Assembly: GCA_029844215.1 (NCBI GenBank)
Contig: CM056734.1
Location: 20,346,501-20,410,500, forward strand
Reading direction: 5' to 3'
Length of the DNA: 64,000 bases
From: Przewalskia tangutica
Lineage: Eukaryota; Streptophyta; Magnoliopsida; Solanales; Solanaceae
The stretch's first letter is position 1; every line of letters starts with the position of its first letter. Both the position numbers and the translations under genes were made by a program. Below the pieces are notes generated by a model that saw nothing but the letters and a program-made list of their open reading frames with translations, was not told where the DNA came from and made no database searches. Of the stretch, positions 47,732 to 59,910 are shown piece by piece.

Positions 47732-47753
47732 CTAGAAGCTCTGATACCAACTT
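47732..47753 (-). other. CR1 primer-binding site
   Basis: On the minus strand TTGGTATCAGAGCTTCTAGG follows the LTR end (TGTGACAAAG boundary). It matches the initiator-Met tRNA complement TGGTATCAGAGC. Confidence 0.85.
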
Positions 47754-47784
47754 TGTCACGACCCGACTCACGAGTCGTGATGGC

Positions 47785-50700
47785 TGTTGACACCCAATTT
47801 TGACCCTTTCGTCCAGTCATTAACTATAAAATTACACTAATTTTCCAAATAATTTTAAACAATTTTTTATAATAATAAAATGCAACAATAAAATATTAAT
47901 ACACGCATAAATAAGCGATTTATTAATGACACCGCATTTTACGTGCACACCTTGAGTCTCACATCCGCATTCGTCTTTTTAAATAACAACAATTTCATGA
48001 ATATTATTCATAAGCCCTATTTACCATTAATTAAAACCCAAACAATTTTTAATGATAATTAATAATAATAAATACGTAAATAAATAATTAATTTAGCAAT
48101 GACGTCGTGTCAAACAGCATAGTCGCAGTTATTAATACGCAAAGCAATTTCATAATTATTGTAGCACCTAAAGTCATATTAAGATAATTTAATTTTAGCT
48201 TAAATAATGATAAATAATGCACAATAAATAAGATTTTTAAATAATAGCGTCGCATTTATAAAAGCATTTAAGCAATATTTAAATATCATATCCGCATTTA
48301 GCATTTAAGTAATTTAATAATAATTTAAAACCCCATTTATTTACCACTAATTAAAATTTATAACTTAAGATTAATAAACCCTACTAATTAACCAGCCCAA
48401 TACCCCTTGCTCTATTTTTTAGCCCACAAGCCCTTATTTCCGTCTACCCAGTCCAAGCCTAATACCCAGAAGGCCCAAGACCCGCAGCCCACTCATCTCA
48501 GCCCTTTATCCTCCCCTCATCGTCCACAACCCAGAACATTAAAGGAAACCCTAAAAAAAAGACAAAGAAAAGCAGTCAGCCTTTCACCCTCCATCCCGCC
48601 CACACCCAGCCGAGATTCTCGCCGGAGAATCCGGCGTAACCAAATCAACCTCATCCGCGAAAGCATATCCAAGAAATCCCTTATAATCCTAACATATATC
48701 ACACCCAAATCTCACCAAATCACTGCGAAATATACACTTACCTTAATCGATTTTACACCAAAGAATCGGGTGAAATCAATACACGAATCGCATGAAATCG
48801 GCACTAAATCAGCCCTAAGAACTTTACCAAACTTAGAACCTAAAATCCTAGCTATAAATACAGAATCTCTAAACATGCAAGGGGACAGGGGGATGAGGCA
48901 TCAGTCTTAGGGAGAAAATGGTAGGAACTGAGGCCCACAGGGAGGAACCCATCGAAAATTAGCATTCTAGGGATAATAACTAGAAGCCTTCAACCTCAGC
49001 AAGAATCTTTTAGCGTCGGTAAAGAATTATGAAACCAGTAAGGCAAGAGAGCATCCAGAGGAAATCAACAGAAACCCAATAGCATCATTTACCATCCGAA
49101 ATCAGTAGCATCGAAGCCTCGTCTTTCTTTATCGCATAAGCCCAAATCTCCGAGTGGATCGACGACTTGACACGCTGTCTCGGTTCGCTTCCCGGAGAAG
49201 GTAAAATCAATCCCTTTTTCTTTAATTTCGGTTTACTGTATGTTGGTTCAAATCTGTTTATTTAGTTCCTGTGAGTTACTATCCATATTGTTGTTGAAGT
49301 CTATGAATATTTGTGTATATTGCCTTAAGATATTGATATTTTTCTGCTAAGTATTCGTCTAAATTCGACTACGATATAGTCATATTCGTACCTGATTGAA
49401 GTTGTACGACTCTTGTTAACAATCAATTATTATTCAAATTTAAGCGAATTCGAGTATAAGGTTGTCCTTAATACAGAATCCCTGCTATGGTATTAGGTGC
49501 ATCAGTGTCATATTTTTGTTTTTCTTTTGCCAATTGTTTTGCCCATGTATTTGTGGTGACATTAAAGTTGATCAGCATATGTCATGCCTATTGCGGATCT
49601 TCTTTAGGTAATTTAGGTCTAATGTAGATTCAACATAATCTTTAATGTCTGCATAGTCTTCTCGTCTAACCATATGATGACCCTGTATTGATTTTAACAT
49701 CTTTTGTGTTTCTTAAATATGTGTAATCTGCTGATTCATACTATATGGGATAGTATTTGCATCTGTGTAAGTCATTCATGACCTATGTGTTGCTGGTTAT
49801 AACCAAGTAGTACTTGGATGCCTGTTGATGACTATGTCGTGGGTATTCCCTTTATGTTAACTAGTGTTTTGTTTCCCAGATGTTCCCAAATTTGTCATTT
49901 GTTTAATCTTGCTTGTATGAATGAACATTCTCCCTGAAATGATGTGATATTTTCTGTGGGTTTTGTGATATGCTTGTTAAATTATTAAAAGATATATGTG
50001 TTAGCACCTCACCATACATATTTTTAGGCCTCAGTTTGCATATATATAATTCACAATCTACACTGTACATGGTGATCTGCATATTATATTAAGTAATGTT
50101 GGGACATGCTTCTGTCGGGACTTGCAACTGTCTGGCTTTGGCATATGAACAAATCGTATCCTATAAACAGTCCAACATAAAGTATTGTGTGCTAGAAAGA
50201 TGTACAACTTGCTTTTATTGCCCGTATTGGATTGAAATTTGTCAACATGTGTTGTACCCTGTTTGTTCTTATATGTAGAGTTGCATCTTCTCTATGATAA
50301 CAGATCTTATCATTACTTATCCTCTCTATATCTCTGTGTGCAAATATGGGCCCATATATGCATAAAATGTAGATTTTTATTAACTGGACCTACCACATAT
50401 ATGGGACTAACTAGTTCTCCTTTAAGATCTGAAAGTTTATATTTTCTTGGGCATGCTCTTTATTTTTAAATCTCATATATCTTGAAGCTCAATTTTTCTA
50501 TTTAAATTGTTTGGACCGTTGTTGTGGGCCTGCTGGTCCTGTGAATAGTAAAAACGAGTTGGATTAAATTTATATTAATATTTGTCTATTCTTTAATAAG
50601 TTTTTTTAGATATATTCTAACTCTTTTCCTTTTTTTTTTACATGAAATGCATCGAAGCAAAATGAAGAGTCTCATTATGAGCCACACCGCATGAGGACCC

Positions 50701-51688
50701 GCATCCACATTCTTGCATTCTCCGCGTCAGAAATTCCAAGCCACCGGCGAGTGCTATCGCCATTCCCTCGAGTCACTTTATTATTTTCTTTATCTTGCCC
50801 ATTCATTTATTGTAAATTAATTGTCTAACATTACATTATTAGTAGAACTCTTAGAACATCAAACCTTGAGTCAATAGATTAGAAAGTAGTTAATTAGCAA
50901 TTTGTTTTCCTTCGAGTTAAGTATTTTAAGTTATCCATACATAGTTTAAGCTATACTAAACCACCTAATAATCTTAACTTGCATGACTAATCATGTAGCT
51001 AGAATATTATTTCCAAGATTCCTAACCCATTTGGCTATAAATTCCTTTTATTGACGTTCATATAGAAATCTTATTTTTATACTGAGAAACCCCCTTAAGC
51101 ATGTGGCATACTAATCAAGGTCCATTTAGTAGGTAAATGCATACATTTAGTCAATAAATCATTTTTTTATTTATTTGATAAAATAATATAAATGCATGCT
51201 TTTAAACTTTACACATATTGTTATAGCACTAGTCTTATAATTTCTTATAAAAAAAACAAATGCATTCTTTTACTAAAAACACCCTCAACATTGCATCTTA
51301 GCATAAATAATTAACCCTAGGTTTGAACGGACAACCGCAAGTTAGCGGATCCTTTAGGGTGCCTGACCCCTTCCCTTTAGGATAATAAAGAACCCTTACC
51401 CAGAATCTCATTAAGTTTAGCAGACCATTTAAATGGAGTTAGTGTTGACTTTAACTTAGTTGACATTTAGGTGTCCTAATTCACCCAAACTAATAAGGTG
51501 GCGACTCCGCGAATCCTTTAGCACTTTTAGCACCCTTTTAACATTTAGCATCCTTTAGCACTTTTAGAGCCATCTTTTACTTTGGCCTTTTAGCACCCTT
51601 TAAACCTGTTAGCATTTATTTATTTTTCTAACATTTTTATTAAGCAGGGTTCGCTAAAATAATGTCGCGGTTGGAAAAGGGCGTGACA
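47785..51688 (+). mobile_element. S2: 3.9-kb solo LTR, Tat/Ogre-like
   Basis: It starts TGTTGACACCC and ends GGGCGTGACA, with a perfect ATGGC duplication (47780-47784 and 51689-51693). It resembles S1 throughout: the same start, the CTCGGTTCGCTTCCCGGAG block (49180-49198), CATGAAATGCATCG (50641-50654), CCGCAAGTTAGCGG (51335-51348), ATAATAAAGAACCC (51381 region) and TGGCGACTCCGCG (51499-51511). No internal domain is present. The ORF at 48407-48910 is not shared with S1. Confidence 0.9.
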
Positions 51689-53911
51689 ATGGCACCTACC
51701 CTATTCCCCCGAGTAGGCGAACCACGTTCTCATTAACAAGTTAAATCAACGAAAAATAAATAAAGAAAAAGAAGTTATAAGTCTTAAATACTTAATTTTT
51801 CAAAATCTGATCAAAAGGGTACAAGAGCACTAAACATGGTCTGAAATAAAAGTCTGAAGAAAATACTCGAAGGCTACATGCTGTCTATCAACAATTAAAG
51901 AAAAATGAAATTAACTAAGAAGCCCTTCAGGGGACACGGACGACCAAGTAGCTCACCCTGAATGACTGGAAGATGTCCACCGCGCGGATCAGCCACGGAG
52001 CGTAGAGCTGGAACCTGGATCGTACTCTACACTCAACAAAAGTGCAGCAAGATTAGTATCAGTACAACACTAGTACTGGTAAGCATCATAGGCCGACAAT
52101 GATTAGATAATGCATGAAGAAGTTGAAACCAACAAATAGCACATAGAGCAAACAGGTATGGTCACACATCATATACAAGTAGAATGTAAAGAAATCATGA
52201 AACAGTCGGGATAGATAAAATTCACCAGATGATCAGTAAAATATACGAGCAAATGCATGCAATGCAATACAATAGTCACCTCACTCACTCCACTCTCGTA
52301 CACACATGCTAAGGCAGCGCCTCAAGCTATGACCCATAGGGGACCCGCGAAGTCTATGTACCACTCGTGCTCTCCGACATAAACCTCGAAGGCTATCAAT
52401 CACTCTCAGTCTCCGGCAAAGACCTCGGAGGCTATCAATCACTCTCAATCTCCAGCAAAGACCTCAGAGGCACTCTCAATCTCCGGCAAAGTTCTCGTAG
52501 TCACTCAATCACTCCCCTCACCAACATCACAAAAATAATATGGAAGCATGTCAGGCGTGATATCAGTTTTAACACACATCATTAATATACAATCGACAAG
52601 TACAAGTCATATCACTGTCCTATGTTCAAATATCAACATTACAATTCCTTTATTTTCACGTGACCAGTAAGCTAGTATGCAACAGAGATACGATCAGGCG
52701 ATAATCACAGAAAATAACACATATAGCGATGAACCCCTTCGACACCGCGGTCCTACCGACGTTCTATCATGTTATCCCTGTTACTTCCTACAACTACATA
52801 CGATTCTCTAATCAGAGTCTAACTAAAGTAGGACGTAACCTACCTCAATGTCGAACGGGTGCCACGAACAATCAAACTAATGCCTTCTCTTTGCGTAGAG
52901 CCTCTGAACGCTTAAAATCTAGAAAATATGTGAATTATGTTAGAATACGAATCTAAGGACACTCATATTGCTATACTTATGTTAACAAGTTTTTTACCAT
53001 TTCAATTGTATGAATAAACTCATACTCATATAAAAATATTAGCATAACTTCAGAAAATTCAAATAATATTTCTTTCTTTCAACTTTCTCGTATTTCCTGC
53101 TTGTAAAAGATATAATCATTAAATTCGTAACTCCAAATAGGGTGCTTATTGTACCACATCGAAGGCAACACTAGGATCTCTTATTATGTCGAATCCCATA
53201 TGACAGTACTTAGTGTATCTGGTGAAAATTTACGAAAGAAACAATCCTATGAAATATGTGTTGCCAGAATTTTTGTAAAATAAGGCAGAAAGTTTAAACA
53301 GTCATAACTTTCAAACCATAAGTCGTATTTATCTCCGTAAGGACTCAAACTGACAGAAACAGAGAACTCTACAACTTTTATTCAACACATACTTTTATAT
53401 TCTTTACGGATTTGTACAGTTTTCACGTTTTACATGCTGCTCATTTGGATTTCGATTGATTCGAGGCAGAAACTTTAAACAGTCATAACTTTCAAACCAT
53501 AAGTCAGATTTATCTTCGTAAGGTCTCAAACTGAAGGGAACAGAGTAAACTACAACTTTTGTTCAGCACATACTTTTATATTCCTTACGGATTTGTACAG
53601 TGTTCATGTTTTATATGCTGATGTAATCATTATGCCATGATAAATCTCTCAAGTTCTCTATTCAAGTGGATTGTGGGATTTTCGTGTAGTGACCTCTTTG
53701 AAATTTGATTTCGTTCTACCACACATTATTATAAGGATCATGAATAGATTAACTCAACCATATAATATAGAATCTAACCTGAACTTAATTGAGCACTTCC
53801 TCTTCGTTTATTTACTAGCGTTTTCTTTCTTTTCTTTCTTTCCTTCTTCTCTCCTGCTGGCTGCACACGGTTTCCCCTCTCCCCTTTTTCTTTTTCGCTG
53901 TTGCTGCTGCT

Positions 53912-55386
53912 TGATCGGTGTATTTTATATACACCTTTTGAGTCATTTTTAGTTAGTATTTTACTCATTTCATTTATGTTTAGTATAGTATTAGGGTCGT
54001 TTTCCTTTCTTTTGTGTCACAGCGGTCAGAAATAGAGAAATGACGAAAAGAAGATGAAATGAGCATAAATGAGATGGAATTGCACACTAAAAGGACCAAG
54101 AAATGAAGCCTAAAGAGTTCCGGGAAATATAGAAGATATCAGACAAAGACCGGACGAAAAAAGGACAACGAAACAAAAATCCGCTGAAACGCTCAGCGCC
54201 GGCTGCGCGCTGTAAAGTTTAGCGCCACGGCTGCAGGCCGCGCGCGGTTGCAAGTTTAGCAAGCGCCAGGCAGTTCTGCGACGCCGACGCGAGATTTCTG
54301 AGTTTTGGGCCGAATTTGACACATTTTCAGAGTCCAAAAGGGATAACTTTTCCTACCTACATATTCCTTAACCCTTTTCCATAATTTTTCCTAAAACCTT
54401 TACCTAAAAGGATTCCATAACCTTTCCTACATAAATAATCCCTAACCCTTTACCTAAAGGATTCTTGGTCTATAAATAGTCTCTACATCATTAGAAGAAT
54501 ACCATCCACCCATCCTTCATTCCACAATCCATCCACCATTCCATTCCATCTTGTAAATATTCCACAACACAATCCTTGGATGCTAGAAGGCTTGGAGACT
54601 TGTTCTTGAGTATTTTTCTTTTCTTTCTTTTGCTTTGTTTATTTCAGTTCATGTATGGAGGTTATATTAGTTCTTAGCGTGACAATGTCTAGGAGCTAAT
54701 TACTTTATTAAGGATTTCCTTGTGATTCTCTTGAAACTCGTATTCATGAATTAATAAATTTGTTGATTTCTTCTTCACTTGTTTAAGATTTATTCAATAG
54801 TTGTTTTGATTGCTTGGTAATTAACTGATCACTAGTTATCATCACTTATATGAGTTCTAATCGAAATCCGAAAGGGGAGATTGTGAATATGCTATAGTTG
54901 AATAAACATAGGTTTAAATCGTGGATGAAAGTACCCCGATACTTGTGTAGCTTAATAGGTTATTGCTCTTAATCCTGCTTTGTAGTCAATCTTGTCACCT
55001 AAAGGTAGAAGGGTTCTCCATTGGGGTTGAGTGTTTATATTACCTTAACATGAGTATAAAACGGTCTAGTTAACCTGCTATATTAACGTGGAAGAAGAAG
55101 TCAGTCTAATTGTATTAAGGATTGAATAAAGTGGATAGTTGATGATCTTGGAATCCCTAATTCTCCATCATAACTGATTTAATTCAAAGTATTTTCATAA
55201 TTAGTTTATTTCCTGCATTATTAGTTTAGAATTCCAACTCAATTAACGTTAACCAAATAGAAACTAAAGCATAGATAATCGGTACTTGAAAACCAGTCCC
55301 TGAGGACGATATTCGGTCTTACCTAGACTATATTACTTGTCACGATACGTGCACTTGCGTTTAGTGTGTGCATAAATCGCGCATCA
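53912..55386 (+). mobile_element. S3: Athila-like solo LTR
   Basis: It starts TGATCGGTGTATTTT and ends CGCGCATCA, 1475 bp, with CTGCT on both sides (53907-53911 and 55387-55391). It carries a GC-rich part (54190-54300), TATAAATAG at 54471-54479, GTACCCCGATACTTGTGTAG and CTGAGGACGATATTCGG as in E2 and E3. No primer site or internal region. It interrupts the pyrimidine tract of the CR1 LTR, and removing it restores collinearity with 42211. Confidence 0.9.
54471..54479 (+). promoter_or_regulatory. LTR TATA box in S3
   Basis: TATAAATAG upstream of a C/A-rich leader in the solo LTR. A plausible residual LTR promoter reading rightward. Confidence 0.5.
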
Positions 55387-55666
55387 CTGCTTCGTTTCTC
55401 CCCCCTCCTCTTTTCTTTTCTTTTCCCTTCCTCCTGCGTTCGTCCCTCCCCCCCCCCCCTTCTTCTGGCTGCGTTTTTCCCTTCCCTTTTTCCCCTTTTG
55501 TTTTGCTGTGTTGCCCTACCAAGGGTAGTGGGCTTGGACCACTTTATTTACTTAACTAAAATTCTGCACAACTTGCATATTAAAACATAATATTTATTTA
55601 TCCTATAGTCTCATATCCTTTGCGTAGTTTTAAAGTGCTAAACGACCAACGGATCGTTACAAAGAT

Positions 55667-56991
55667 TAAATAAGAGGGAAAATGCCAAAATTTAGCCTGA
55701 CAATAATTGAAGCAGCAACCATAGTGAAACAAACAAGCAGTCACAAGAAATCAACAAAATCCCCAATTTTAAAGCCAACGGGGTCGACGGAGTTTAAAAG
55801 AACTCTGGCCAAAATGCCCAAAAAAATCAAAAATCAATCAAGACAACTAAAAAATAAAGCCGAACAGAGGTCACCATTTTTTAACTCCAGCCAGTGTCCA
55901 CCGCAGAAGATGAGCGGCGGCGTTACTTCCATGGCAAAATGTCGGAGCAACATCGCAGCAAAAGATGATTTAAAAAGCAATAACCAATGCATAAAAATAA
56001 GTTGCAACAACATCGAAAATGAATCAACAATCTTGGAAAATATTACCGTAAACCAAGCGGAAACAATGGAGGTTGCCGGAGTTAAGGTGGTCGGCGATAG
56101 GAGAAGGGAACGAGGGGAATATGGTCTGGGAGTTCGCCGGTGAGGGGTTAGGGAGACGGTGGTTCGCTGGTGTGCCCGTCGGTGATCACCTCCGACGGGC
56201 AGTGCGTGGAAGTGATGGGGTGTCGACTGATATTGGCCAACTGTGAGATTGATGGATGGAGGTGAGGCGGTGACGGGAGAATGGGGTTCGCCGGAGCTGG
56301 TGAATCTAGAGGGAGAGGGGATTGTTAAGAAGATGAAAGGGGTGAAGACAGTAAAATGAAAAGGGTGGCGTCCTCCTTTTAGAATGTTGCGGCTGATGAT
56401 ATCCTTTTCCAAAGAATAAAACTGGAGTATATGTAAAGGTGGTGTGGTTCAGGTATGGGTATTTACAAAAAAAAAAAGATAAAAGGGTATGGGTTGAAGT
56501 ATGGGCTAAGATATGACACGATGGAAATAAAGGATTGGACATGGTATGGGATTTAAAAAATGGTTTTGGATTGATCCGAATTGGGCCTTGGATTGGACTG
56601 GTTTGATAAAAATACAAAAAGTGTTTATTATTTAAAAGAAAATTATTTAAAGAGATGCAAAATTATAAAATGACAATATGATAAAACATATTTAAGAAAC
56701 ATTTAACGCCTAATTAAAAATAAAAATGCGATGCCATTTAATTTAAAGTGATGCAAAAATTATTAAAATAAAATGATGGCGCAATAATAATAACATAATA
56801 ATTGAAAATGTTAATGCATAATTAAAATGAAATGAGGTGTCATTTTGCGAAAAATAAAATAACAGAATATTAGATAAATAATATGATTATTATAACAAAA
56901 AATGCGAAAAATTGTGATTAAAATGCGGTGTACTAAAATGCTTAAAATTTCAAGAAATAACCAAAAGATGGGTCACAATTGAGTGTCAACA
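55667..56991 (-). repeat. O2 right LTR, second piece
   Basis: Continues from 39978 after CR1. It is collinear with 13964-14850 of the left LTR and then adds about 420 bases that the left copy lost, ending GTGTCAACA at 56991. A minus-strand ORF of 192 codons (55834-56412) and smaller ones have no recognised domain and are broken in the left copy, so they are not annotated as genes. Confidence 0.85.
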
Positions 56992-57223
56992 GTCATGCTA
57001 AGAAAACTAATTGTCTTCAACATAAACTGAATTAAATAAAATAAAAGAGAAAATAACTTGAATGTAGAAGTCTCTAATATTGTTCCTAGCCTCCGTTCTT
57101 CGCCTTCAAAAGTATGATTCTCACCCTAAGAATTAATCCCTAGGGCTTATATTCAGAAAAACCTCGTTTCAGACCCTTTTGCCCTTTCAAAAATTGACTT
57201 TTCTCGCCCTAAATCCGCGTCGG
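56992..57223 (-). repeat. A1 inverted LTR, second piece
   Basis: The first five bases GTCAT repeat those before O2. On the minus strand this continues the LTR from 12836: AATTCAGTTTATGTTGAAG, then a CCCTAGGGATTAA block and the start of the GC-rich segment (CCGACGCGG). It ends at E3. Confidence 0.75.
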
Positions 57224-57466
57224 TGTTATGCGTATTTTGTATACGTCTTTTGAGTCATTTTAGTTAGTATTTTACTTATTTTTGTTGTGTTTAGTATAGT
57301 ATTAGAGTCGTTTTTTTTAGTCACGTAGGTTCAAAAAGGCAAAATGGCGAAAAAGAACGGAAAATGGGCATAAAAGGAGGGTCCCGAGGCAAAAAGGTTG
57401 AAAAATTAGAGATTCAGACGAAGGCTAAGCAGCACCACGGTTCCGGACAGCAGGACCGCGGTGCCA
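57224..57466 (+). repeat. E3 5' LTR fragment
   Basis: Matches the first 240 or so bases of the 3' LTR (61396-61650) and stops within the GC-rich segment after CCGCGGTGCCA. The next codon already belongs to reverse transcriptase. Confidence 0.85.
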
Positions 57467-57980
57467 GAATGTGTATTGACTACCGCAAGTTGAACAAAGC
57501 AACCAGGAAGGATCATTTTCCTTTGCCTTTTCTTGACCAAATGCTTGACATGCTTGCAGGACACAACTACTATTGCTTTCTGGATGGTTATTCAGGGTAT
57601 CATCAAATTGCCATCTCTCTAGAAGATCAGGAGAAGACAACCTTCACCTGCCCCTTTGGTACGTTTGCTTTTAGGAGAATGCCCTTTGGGCTTTGCAATG
57701 CACCCGCCACTTTTCAGCGTTGTATGATGGCTATCTTTTCTGACATGGTGGAGAAGACCATAGAAATCTTCATGGATGATTTTTCTATTTTTGGCATTTA
57801 GAAGCAGTGTTGCAGCGATGCAAAGACTCGAATCTAGTGCTGAACTGGGAGAAGTGTCACTTTATGGTGCATGAAGGTATCGTTCTTGGCCACAAGATTT
57901 CCAGCAAAGGCATTGAGGTAGACAAGGCTAAGGTTTCAGTGATCGAAAATCTGCCACCTCCAGTATCGGTAAAATAGATC
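57467..57980 (+). pseudogene. E3 reverse transcriptase fragment
   Basis: It begins abruptly at MCIDYRKLNKA, the middle of the polymerase, and continues through FLDGYSGYHQIAI, FGLCNAPATFQRCM and FMDDFSIF, so the catalytic Asp pair is present. A stop follows at 57799-57801, with a small deletion and frameshift. The thumb/connection text (LNWEKCHF, LGHKISSKGIEVD) runs to about 57975 in another frame, ending at a TAG. An open frame from 57364 joins LTR sequence to this fragment and is an accident of the deletion. Confidence 0.85.
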
Positions 57981-59006
57981 ATGAGTTTCCTTGGTCACGC
58001 TGGTTTCTACAGAAGATTCATCAAGGACTTCTCAAAGATCTCTAAACCTCTGTCCACCTTGTTGATGAATGGGTTTGCTTTTGAATTCAATGAAGAATGT
58101 CTGACTGCCTTTCAGACACTTAAGGAGAGGCTAACCTCAGCACCTATAGTCACTGCACCTGACTGGACACTTCCATTTGAATTGATGTGCGATGCAAGTG
58201 ACTACGCAGTGGGAGCTGTCCTTGGGCAGATAATTGACAAGGTATTCAGGTCAATTTACTATTCTAGCAAAACCCTCAATGATGCTCAGCTGAATTATGT
58301 GACAACAGAGAAAGAGATGTTAGCCATAGTATACGCATTTGAAAAATTCAGGCCATACCTCATTGGAAATAAGGTGATAGTGTACACTGACCACTCAGTC
58401 ATTAAGTATTTGATGACTAAAAAGGATGCAAAACCTCGGCTTATACGATGGGTGCTGCTACTACAAGAATTTGACATGGAGATCCACGATAAAAAGGGGA
58501 CTGGGAACGTGGTGGCAGGCCACTCGTCAAGGCTTGAAATGGAAGAGAGCCAGAACACCAAGGATGTGCAAATAAATGACTACTTCCCACACGAGCAATT
58601 GTTTCAGGTAAATACCAGTGTAAATTTACCTTGCTTCGCTGACTTTGTTAATTTTCTTGCAGCAAAAGTATTGCCTTCAGGAATGACAAGGCAACAGGTG
58701 AAAAAGTTCTATTCAGAAGTAAAACATTACTACTGGGAGGAGCCAATTCTCTACAAGCACTGTGCTGACCAAGTCATAAGGCGGTGCGTACCCGAGGATG
58801 AAATGAACCAAATTCTCACTCATTGTTACACCTTGCAATGTGGTGGGCATTTTGGAGCATCACGGACAGCGGCCAAGGTATTGCAAAGTAGATTCTATTG
58901 GCCAACCCTATTCAAGGATGCAAACACCTTCGTGAGGGTCTGTGATCGTTGCCAAATAACTGGGAACATGTTAAGGCGAAATGAAATGCCCCTACTGAGA
59001 TCTTAG
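57981..59006 (+). pseudogene. E3 RNase H and integrase N-terminus
   Basis: 341 codons open from an internal ATG. FLGHAGFYRRFIKDFSKI is the end of polymerase. RNase H follows with CDASDYAVGAVLGQ and YTDHSVIKYL, but the final motif, normally ADHLSR, reads AGHSSR, so a metal ligand is lost. The integrase zinc module (H..H, CDRCQ) ends the frame at 59006. These functions would convert element RNA to DNA. Confidence 0.85.
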
Positions 59007-59910
59007 AAGTGGAGTTGTTTGACGTGTAGGGGATTGACTTCATGGGCCCGTTCCCAACGTCTTTGGGAACCAATACATTCTTCTCGATGTGGATTATATG
59101 TCCAAATGGGTCGAGGTCGTGGCTACTAAAGAGAATGATAGTAAGACTATCTTGAAATTCCTTCAGAAAAACATATTCACAAGGTTTGGCACTCCAAGGG
59201 CCCTCATCAGTGACGAAGGGAGTCACTTTTGCAACAAGCAGCTTCATACTTTGCTAGCACGTTACAGAGTCTACCACCGTACTGCTTTGCCATTTCACCC
59301 TCAAGCAAATGTGCAGGCTGAAATTTTGAATAGAGCAGTGAAAAGCATACTGGAGAAGACAGTGGATGGCTCAAGGAAGAATTGGTCTACAAAGTTGGAT
59401 GATGCACTCTGGGCCTATAGGACAGCTTTCAAGACCCCCATTGGGATGTCACCATACATGATGGTCTATGGGAAGGCATGTCACCTACCGGTGGAGTTGG
59501 AACACAAGACATACTGGGCAATGAGAAAGCTGAACATGGATGACAGAGCAGCAGGGCAGAAGAGGCTACTGCAACTGAATGAGCCAGATGAATTTCGGAA
59601 CAATGTCTATGAAAATGCAAAAATCTATAAGGAAAGGGCCAAGGCATGACATGACAAGAACTTGATCCCGAAAGAGCTACAGCCTGGGCAACAAGTACTC
59701 CTATTCAATTCAAGGCTGAGATTGTTCCCAGGCAAGTTGAAGTCCAGATGGTCAGGGCCATTTGTTGTGGAAAAAGTGTTCCCCTATGGTGCAGTCGAAG
59801 TGAGAGGAAAAGAGGGCGCATCATTCAAAGTAAACGGACATAGAGTGATATCATACTTGTTGAATGACATGGAACAGATAAACTCTGTGATCCGTTTCAA
59901 GTCACAGTAA
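59007..59910 (+). pseudogene. E3 integrase core and C-terminus
   Basis: After a frameshift near 59030-59085 the core resumes with DYMSKWVEVVA, ALISDEGSHFC and HPQANVQAEILNR (the D, D, E set is kept). It runs on through a WAYRTAFKTPIGMSPY block to a stop at 59647-59649 (TGA in place of a Trp codon), and then the SH3-like C-terminal part (GPFVVEKVFPYGAVEV) to 59910. No env-like ORF follows. Confidence 0.85.

Larger units (their letters stand above)
39979..55661 (-). mobile_element. Chromovirus CR1 (Ty3/Gypsy), full-length but defective
   Basis: Flanked by AAGAT at 39974-39978 and 55662-55666. The minus-strand order is 5' LTR (55661 down to 47754, with S2 and S3 inside), Met-tRNA-type primer site, gag, protease, reverse transcriptase, RNase H, integrase, chromodomain and 3' LTR (42479-39979). 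Without S2 and S3 it is about 10.3 kb. LTRs are about 2.5 kb and differ at several percent of sites, so the insertion is not recent. The LTR size, primer site and terminal chromodomain suit the Tekay/Del group. Confidence 0.9.
47754..55661 (-). repeat. CR1 5' LTR, split by S2 and S3
   Basis: Pieces are 47754-47784, 51694-53911 and 55392-55661, together about 2.52 kb, collinear with the 3' LTR. The first 31 bases include a hairpin in which TCACGAC pairs with GTCGTGA, and S2 entered directly beside it. Confidence 0.9.
12837..56991 (-). mobile_element. Tat/Ogre-like element O2 with nested insertions
   Basis: A minus-strand element bounded by TGTCACG (12837) and GTGTCAACA (56991), flanked by the 5-bp duplication GTCAT at 12832-12836 and 56992-56996. 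Left LTR 12837-14857 has lost its 5' part at the palindrome with O1. Internal DNA lies at 28547-38843. The right LTR is 38844-39978 plus 55667-56991. No gag or pol is recognised internally, only tandem arrays, the TACGTATCCC repeats and a short leader ORF, so it appears non-autonomous. O1, E2 and CR1 lie inside it. Confidence 0.75.

Noticed and set aside
55834..56412. 192-codon minus-strand ORF
   Set aside because: It lies in the O2 LTR. The left LTR copy (14137-14956) breaks the frame and no domain is seen.
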